Assembly: GCA_958296125.1 (NCBI GenBank)
Contig: OY282444.1
Location: 620,001-684,000, forward strand
Length of the DNA: 64,000 nucleotides
Source: an uncultured Poribacteria bacterium
Lineage (GTDB): Bacteria > Poribacteria > WGA-4E > PCPOR2b
Direction: 5' to 3'
The position numbers and the translations under genes are program-made. The notes below the pieces were generated by a model. It did no database searches and was not told the DNA's origin. It saw only the letters and a program-made list of their open reading frames with translations. Shown here piece by piece: positions 59,769 through 64,000 of this stretch. Numbering within the stretch: the stretch's first letter is position 1; each line of letters opens with the position of its first letter.

Positions 59769-61403
59769 CTATTTTCTTCGACTACGGGTTCGGGTTCTTG
59801 TAGTATTGCGGCTACGCTCTTGTTTTTCATCATCGTCATCTTTACTGCTCGCACTTGAACTTGTCGGCGTAGATCTTTGGGGGCGCGGTGCAGCAGCAGA
59901 TGAACGAGACCTTGATTGCTTGGATCGGCTTCGTGTTTCTGTACTTTTTCTGACGCTTGAAGATTTGCTGCGCGAAGGGGGCGTACTCAACCGACTTCTC
60001 GAAGACTGTGTTCGGTTGTAAAGGCGCGCACGTCGTTCCGCGTTGGATCGGGTAGATACTTCATTATCAGATGAATAACGCTTGCCCTTTGTAGAAAATC
60101 GGAAGCGATCATACTGGTGGGTGCGAGGTGCTGCGTTAGATTGGCTATCCTTATTTAATCGACTATCCTTCTCAAATGACCTTAAACGTTTACGTTTTAA
60201 GATTTGCTGAGTTGCACGGTAAGACCGGGTGGAGCTGTCACTAGCGGAACGCCGGACACTACGCTGCCCCTCTATTGCCGCCGCGTTCGGTTTATTTCTC
60301 GCATCGAACAGTTTGCGTTTTTGAGAAAGCCGAGAAAACGTTGAGCGTTGGCTGACGCGACTTGCGGGAACCGGTGTCTGACGATGTTCTGTAATTAGTG
60401 AGCGAACACGGGTCTGTACATTGGATGTATTCGTTCTGGATGTGGTTATTGACAACCGACTCCGCGAATATTCGCGGCGCGTGGTTTCATGCGTTGGGGT
60501 CCAGCGATTGAGTCGTCGCGTTTTAGGTGATTTATCGACATCGACCCCCACATGGTAGTGGGAATTGCGATGGTAGCGACGCGGGTAACGACGCTGGTAA
60601 TGGTGGAGGTAGCTGCCGTGAGCGCGACGAATGGCAAGGTAGCGATGGTCATAGATCGGATAATTCCATCGAATGTAGTAGCCCAGATCTGTACCGTAAT
60701 AAGATGGGCCATCGTAAAAATAGAGATAGGTATATCTGTTCCAAGGTTGCCAATGGTAATCTCGAGCGTAACGGTGTATGACACGAACATCAGGCTGTCG
60801 TTGATAAGCTGCAACATCAACATACTCTATGTCAAGTTGCTCGCCATTTGCGGCGACAATGTGCATCTCAAGCATACCGTTATCAACATGTCCCGCTGTG
60901 GCAATTTTTATTGTCTCTGAGCGACGTTTTGCACGTAAAAAGAAGGTATCGCCGTAGAGGGTTTCCTCCTCACCGTTATCATTATAGCGTCTGCGGGAAT
61001 ATTCACGTTTGGTATTGCGAATCCAAACACGCCCTGCAATCTCCTCATAATCAAAGTCCGCCCGATGCGGCTCCCCCCGGTAGCGTACCAAAATCTCAAT
61101 GTATTGAGCCCGTCGAGGTATCTCAAAAAGATAGATTGCACTGGCTATTGCAAATTCGTAGTGCTCTGCTTCATCAGATTCACTTGCCCAAGCTGTCAAG
61201 CGGATCCCGTTTTCAAAACGAGGACTTGCGGTGACGGTTGCATTGCCGCGCTCGATCCAGTCCTCAACATCGCTCGCATCTCGGTGTTCACGACCCATTC
61301 GGTCGGAAAAGTAATTGTACTCTGCTAGCACGGCAGAGGGCACGAGCATTAATAAGAAGATTGTTAGCATCAGGCATATGGAAGTCGAGATGTGAAATTT
61401 CAT
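59769..61403 (-). CDS. Secreted protein with Arg/Ser-rich (RS-like) C-terminal half
   Basis: A 544-residue exported protein. The signal peptide MKFHISTSICLMLTIFLLML ends near VLAEY. Residues 25-200 look like a beta-sandwich that binds carbohydrate or polymer (YFSDRMGREHRD, GIRLTAWASESDEAEHYEF, IEILVRYRGEPHRADFDYEE). Residues 200-290 are Tyr/His/Arg-rich (RYPRRYHRNSHYHV). From about 290 to the end it is a low-complexity tail with many SR and RS dipeptides (SRLSTPPSRSKSS, RSRSKQSRSRSS) and terminal RTRTRSRRK. No family is recognised. ATG at 61403 is supported by AGGAG. It may bind nucleic acid, anionic polymer or mineral outside the cell (inference). Confidence 0.65.
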   Translation of the reverse strand: MKFHISTSICLMLTIFLLMLVPSAVLAEYNYFSDRMGREHRDASDVEDWIERGNATVTASPRFENGIRLTAWASESDEAEHYEFAIASAIYLFEIPRRAQYIEILVRYRGEPHRADFDYEEIAGRVWIRNTKREYSRRRYNDNGEEETLYGDTFFLRAKRRSETIKIATAGHVDNGMLEMHIVAANGEQLDIEYVDVAAYQRQPDVRVIHRYARDYHWQPWNRYTYLYFYDGPSYYGTDLGYYIRWNYPIYDHRYLAIRRAHGSYLHHYQRRYPRRYHRNSHYHVGVDVDKSPKTRRLNRWTPTHETTRREYSRSRLSITTSRTNTSNVQTRVRSLITEHRQTPVPASRVSQRSTFSRLSQKRKLFDARNKPNAAAIEGQRSVRRSASDSSTRSYRATQQILKRKRLRSFEKDSRLNKDSQSNAAPRTHQYDRFRFSTKGKRYSSDNEVSTRSNAERRARLYNRTQSSRSRLSTPPSRSKSSSVRKSTETRSRSKQSRSRSSAAAPRPQRSTPTSSSASSKDDDDEKQERSRNTTRTRTRSRRK

Positions 61404-61675
61404 GGGAACTCTCCTTTCGGGTGCACGTAACAAATTCGTGAGGCGATTGCATAATGCAAGGAGTTCGCTCATGACAATCACAGCGCATGAGCGAACTAGA
61501 CGTTATCCACCAATAAAATTTGTGATGTGTATCATTAGCAATTTAGATGCCATCATTGATTTAACCGCTGTCTGTTCTACAGTGGCAAAGAAATCTGGTG
61601 TCCGTTGAGTCCAAATAGTGGTAATGGAGCTACACGACTGTGGCAAAAACGATACCAAACATTGATTCGCAGATT

Positions 61676-62437
61676 TTAATCCATCGCCACGAGTCGAATG
61701 CCCTTTCGGGCTGCTAAATCCCGTGCCAGCGGTGTAATAATCGCTGGATTCGCGTAACCAACTTCGCGTACATCCGGTGCAAGCCCGGCAATCACCGAGG
61801 CGGTGATAATGTTTTGCCTACCCATTGATTCCGACGGGCTAAAACGCCGTGTACCATTACTTAGAATTGTCTCAGCGAGCTGATTAGTAGCGACAAATTG
61901 AACCCCGAAGTCCGACAGGGTTTTAATGTAATTTTGCCCCAGCTTTGAAATTTCAGGTGGAATTTGAGATTCATCCGCAATTTCAAAGCCATCAAACGTT
62001 GCCAGAACTCTGTTCCTACGAAGGAGTGCCTGGAACACAAGGTAAGCACATGGCGTATCCGCCATTCCCAAGCTAAGTTTCGCTGCCATCGCGCAAGATA
62101 GCGTTGGAATAACAATTAAGGAGAAACCCTCACTGAAAGGTTGAAGGTTCGTAATTTCGCTGGCTACGAAAACTTGTTCATTTCTGCATGTGGATCGAAT
62201 ACGGGAAACGTCCAAGAGCTTGACCGCCATATCTGACAAAATAGCTGTGACAATATAGCCCCGCTGAATGCACTTATCAAGCTGTGCCAGAGGCTGTGCC
62301 AGATCGACTTGAGTGGCATCGAATATCGCCAGAATCCGTTTATCGGGCGGGGAAGATGTCAAAGAGATTCCCTGTTGCGTGAGCACCTTCATCACTTCTG
62401 CTTCAATCCGCCGAATTATCTCTGGACTGAACCCCAC
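61676..62437 (-). CDS. BMC-associated flavoprotein-like protein
   Basis: A 253-residue protein. After a short N-terminal helix (EIIRRIEAEVMKVLTQQG) a Rossmann-like start (KRILAIFDATQVDLAQPL) is followed by strand-helix units (VTAILSDMAVKLLD, FSLIVIPTLSCAMAAKLS). This layout matches the flavoprotein (HFCD/PF02441-like) family, members of which occur in some BMC loci. The N-terminal helix resembles an encapsulation peptide. The start is GTG at 62437 with GAGAGG 7 bases upstream; it overlaps the end of pduL by 35 bases, so it is translationally coupled to it. FMN-dependent role unknown. Confidence 0.6.
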   Translation of the reverse strand: MGFSPEIIRRIEAEVMKVLTQQGISLTSSPPDKRILAIFDATQVDLAQPLAQLDKCIQRGYIVTAILSDMAVKLLDVSRIRSTCRNEQVFVASEITNLQPFSEGFSLIVIPTLSCAMAAKLSLGMADTPCAYLVFQALLRRNRVLATFDGFEIADESQIPPEISKLGQNYIKTLSDFGVQFVATNQLAETILSNGTRRFSPSESMGRQNIITASVIAGLAPDVREVGYANPAIITPLARDLAARKGIRLVAMD

Positions 62438-63155
62438 TTAGATACCTCTCATCTTTCAGCAGCTCGACCCCTTCTCCTCCACGTAAACCGGCGGCATTCG
62501 CGTCATCTGTATCTAGATGCATCTGCGGCACATAACTCGGTGATATTTTCGGATGAATGTTTTCAAAGGTCAATGCACGTTCGCCGGGAATGCGAACTTT
62601 TAACAAATCCCCTTCGCGTATACCCCAATTTTCCGCATTTTGGGGAGTCATGTGAATATGGCGCGTCGCACAGATTGCGCCCTCTTCTAAGTGAATAGAT
62701 CCCTTGGGGCCAATCAATACAATCGACTCTGAACCTGCGAGATCACCTGAATCGCGAATGGGTGGATTCAGGCCTAGTCGAATTGCATCGGTCCGTGCGA
62801 GCTCAGCCTGAGAATAATCCCTCACGGGCCCGAGAATCCGAAGCCCTTCAATTGGTTGCATACGTCGTCCAACAACGGTTAATGTCTCTTTCGCCGCAAA
62901 TGCACCGGGTTGATACAAAGGGGCGTGAACTGTTAATTGATGGCCCTCGCCGTACAAAATCTCCAAGTGTTCTTGAGTCACGTGTGCATGTCGTGCTGAA
63001 ACACCAACTGGAATTTTCTGCTGTTGAGCGACGGTGTCACAGGCACGCTGCCCGGCCTCGCACATTCGTAAAGCACAGCCGCCACAGGGTTCGCCCTGTT
63101 CTAATTGTTCAAGCACTTTATGAGTGACCAGTTCAATGAGTGCCTTGTCATTCAT
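62403..63155 (-). CDS. pduL: PduL-type phosphate propanoyltransferase
   Basis: A 250-residue PduL. After the N-terminal segment ALIELVTHKVLEQLEQ, which resembles an encapsulation helix, come a Cys-rich piece (GEPCGGCALRMCEAGQRAC) and two PduL beta-barrel units with zinc ligands: VGVSARHAHVTQEHLEIL and ICATRHIHMTPQNAENWG. MHLDTDDANAAGL carries the third set. PduL converts acyl-CoA and phosphate to acyl-phosphate and CoA in the BMC lumen, recycling CoA for the aldehyde dehydrogenase. A cysteine cluster of this kind is not in all PduLs. Start chosen at 63155; 63200 and 63215 are alternative in-frame starts. Confidence 0.9.
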   Translation of the reverse strand: MNDKALIELVTHKVLEQLEQGEPCGGCALRMCEAGQRACDTVAQQQKIPVGVSARHAHVTQEHLEILYGEGHQLTVHAPLYQPGAFAAKETLTVVGRRMQPIEGLRILGPVRDYSQAELARTDAIRLGLNPPIRDSGDLAGSESIVLIGPKGSIHLEEGAICATRHIHMTPQNAENWGIREGDLLKVRIPGERALTFENIHPKISPSYVPQMHLDTDDANAAGLRGGEGVELLKDERYLSGVQSRDNSAD

Positions 63156-63183
63156 CCGCTGTTTTCCCCAACTCAATGTTTCA

Positions 63184-63516
63184 TCAATTTGCTGCTTCAT
63201 CGCTGGCGATATCAATCGTCAGTGTGTTATCATCAGACTGTTCTTGGATGGGTAAAACCGATTCAACTTCTGTATGTGGCCGTGGAATAACGTGGACCGA
63301 TACGACTTCCCCGACCCGTGCAGCTGCTTCCGCACCGACATCCGTGGCTGCTTTGACAGCACCAACATCACCACGGACTATGACCGTCACATATCCGCCA
63401 CCAATCTTTTCATAGCCGATAAGTTGAACATTCGCCGCTTTGACCATCGTGTCAGCCGCTTCGACGCTTCCAACAAACCCTCTCGTTTCAACCAAACCTA
63501 AAGCCTCTCCAGCCAT
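63184..63516 (-). CDS. BMC hexameric shell protein (BMC-H), copy 2
   Basis: A 110-residue BMC-H protein: [39 protein letters not shown] as pore segment, [17 protein letters not shown], and [16 protein letters not shown]. About 18 extra acidic residues follow ([20 protein letters not shown]) beyond the usual end, absent from the first shell protein. It is the first gene of BMC locus 2, and its end overlaps or abuts the pduL start, so translation is coupled. No Shine-Dalgarno is seen before the ATG; TACAAT lies only 7 bases before it, so a leaderless transcript is possible. Confidence 0.93.
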   Translation of the reverse strand: MAGEALGLVETRGFVGSVEAADTMVKAANVQLIGYEKIGGGYVTVIVRGDVGAVKAATDVGAEAAARVGEVVSVHVIPRPHTEVESVLPIQEQSDDNTLTIDIASDEAAN

Positions 63517-63599
63517 AATCGATATTGTAACCTGTACCTTTCAACCTGAACAACCTGATACAAAAACGTATAAAGCGTTCGGTTTGCATTGAGCTGTGT

Positions 63600-63812
63600 T
63601 TAGCTCGCTGGAAGTACCCTCAAAGCACGGGCGACATTCTTGATGAATATCCCAGTCCGTTCCGAGACCAGGCGTGCGCCGTTTAAACCCCTGTCCATCC
63701 TTGTGCTGTCCGACGCGTTGATGACTTTAGCACCGCCTAATTTCTCAATCACTTCACCCGTCCACGATACGGTTTTGGAGGTATACGCTTCACACACATC
63801 AATCACCTGCAC
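63600..63812 (-). pseudogene. C-terminal TnpB (IS200/IS605-type) relic
   Basis: A 70-codon frame with VQVIDVCEAYTSKTVSWTGE and MDRGLNGARLV. CEAYTSKT and DRxxNGAR are the C-terminal RuvC-associated marks of TnpB-type proteins, but the Cys-x2-Cys zinc finger is reduced to SWTG and the final aspartate context is altered. Upstream the frame is closed by TAG (preceded by ETLRK), so the N-terminal part of the gene is missing. It is dead. It lies just before BMC locus 2. Confidence 0.55.
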
Positions 63813-64000
63813 CCCAAACTATTTACGCAACGTCTCCTTTTGCTGGGGCATCGGTAAGATTTCTATCTTCATTGATTTGATTACGGTATTGGCGCAAACC
63901 ACACATTCTACAGGAAAAGATGCGGAGAATTGCAAGTCAACCTGCTCACGGAACGGAGTTGGCAGTAAGCTCTGCTTCGGGCCTATGAGCTGTCGGGTCA
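63813..64000. other. Right edge of window, no gene recognised
   Basis: About 190 bases. The minus strand reads MKIEILPMPQQKETLRK from ATG 63873 to a stop at the TnpB relic, too short to assign. A TTGACT on the minus strand near 63940 could be part of a promoter but has no matching -10 at proper spacing. The window ends here. Confidence 0.35.

Noticed and set aside
1-64000. CRISPR arrays, rRNA and tRNA genes
   Set aside because: I looked for regularly spaced direct repeats, cloverleaf-like ends and conserved rRNA segments and saw none. Repeats found are dispersed, not arrayed. A tRNA scan and CRISPR finder would be needed to exclude them fully.

Overview
The window looks like a chromosomal segment of an uncultivated Gram-negative-type bacterium. 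It has an ADP-heptose-type glycosyltransferase, lipoproteins, ExbB/ExbD proteins and a very large putative outer-membrane protein. The gene mix resembles Candidatus Poribacteria and related sponge or marine lineages: several phytanoyl-CoA dioxygenase (PhyH) paralogues, Gfo/Idh/MocA dehydrogenases, sugar-isomerase-like TIM barrels, bacterial microcompartment (BMC) genes and many intergenic mini-elements. That assignment is inference from gene content. I saw no rRNA or tRNA gene and no CRISPR array.

Layout. 0-7.3 kb: catabolic genes (5'-truncated FAD oxidoreductase, SHMT-like enzyme, Gfo/Idh/MocA dehydrogenase, a double metallo-beta-lactamase-fold protein, a PYROXD2-like oxidoreductase). 7.3-7.8 kb: a decayed antitoxin gene cut by a mini-element with 15-bp terminal inverted repeats. 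7.8-15.6 kb: aldo/keto reductase, PhyH proteins, TIM barrel, quinone reductase, bleomycin-hydrolase-type peptidase and an oxygenase-like protein with an unusual metal triad. 15.8-17.7 kb: a stand-alone DarT-type DNA ADP-ribosyltransferase followed by a second DarT fused to a DarG-type macro domain, so toxin and antitoxin activities appear to sit in one polypeptide. 17.8-28.9 kb: reductases, a lipoprotein, GT9 glycosyltransferase, amidase, more sugar/PhyH-type catabolic genes and a pseudouridine synthase. 29-33.8 kb: secreted or membrane-anchored proteins and an inositol-monophosphatase-family enzyme. 33.9-35.8 kb: a low-GC DNA methyltransferase-HNH nuclease fusion beside an IS1595-type transposase relic.

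35.8-38.9 kb is a first BMC locus (DegT-type aminotransferase, EutE/PduP-like acylating aldehyde dehydrogenase, hexameric shell protein) with a good sigma-70-like promoter. 39.1-45.8 kb carries a frameshifted small coiled-coil gene, nadC, a flippase-like membrane protein, epimerase, HIBADH-type dehydrogenase, acetyltransferase and a GT39-like glycosyltransferase. 46.3-49.9 kb encodes a PolX-like protein whose polymerase aspartates are all replaced while its PHP phosphoesterase motifs survive, and a rhomboid-TPR fusion. 50-53.4 kb is an NtrC-type regulator and an exbB-exbD-exbD operon ended by two near-identical hairpins. 53.4-61.4 kb holds an orphan IS605-type end, a large calcium-motif lipoprotein, small envelope proteins and a secreted Arg/Ser-rich protein. 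61.7-63.5 kb is a second BMC locus (flavoprotein-like protein, PduL phosphotransacylase, second shell protein) next to a TnpB relic.

Together, the two BMC loci supply an acylating aldehyde dehydrogenase, a phosphotransacylase and two shell hexamers, which is the common metabolosome core (aldehyde to acyl-CoA to acyl-phosphate). No aldehyde-generating signature enzyme and no pentameric vertex protein are visible here. The strongest candidates for something new are the tandem DarT / DarT-DarG fusion, the polymerase-dead PolX, the methyltransferase-HNH fusion with an apparent ATA start, and the family of small mobile elements.
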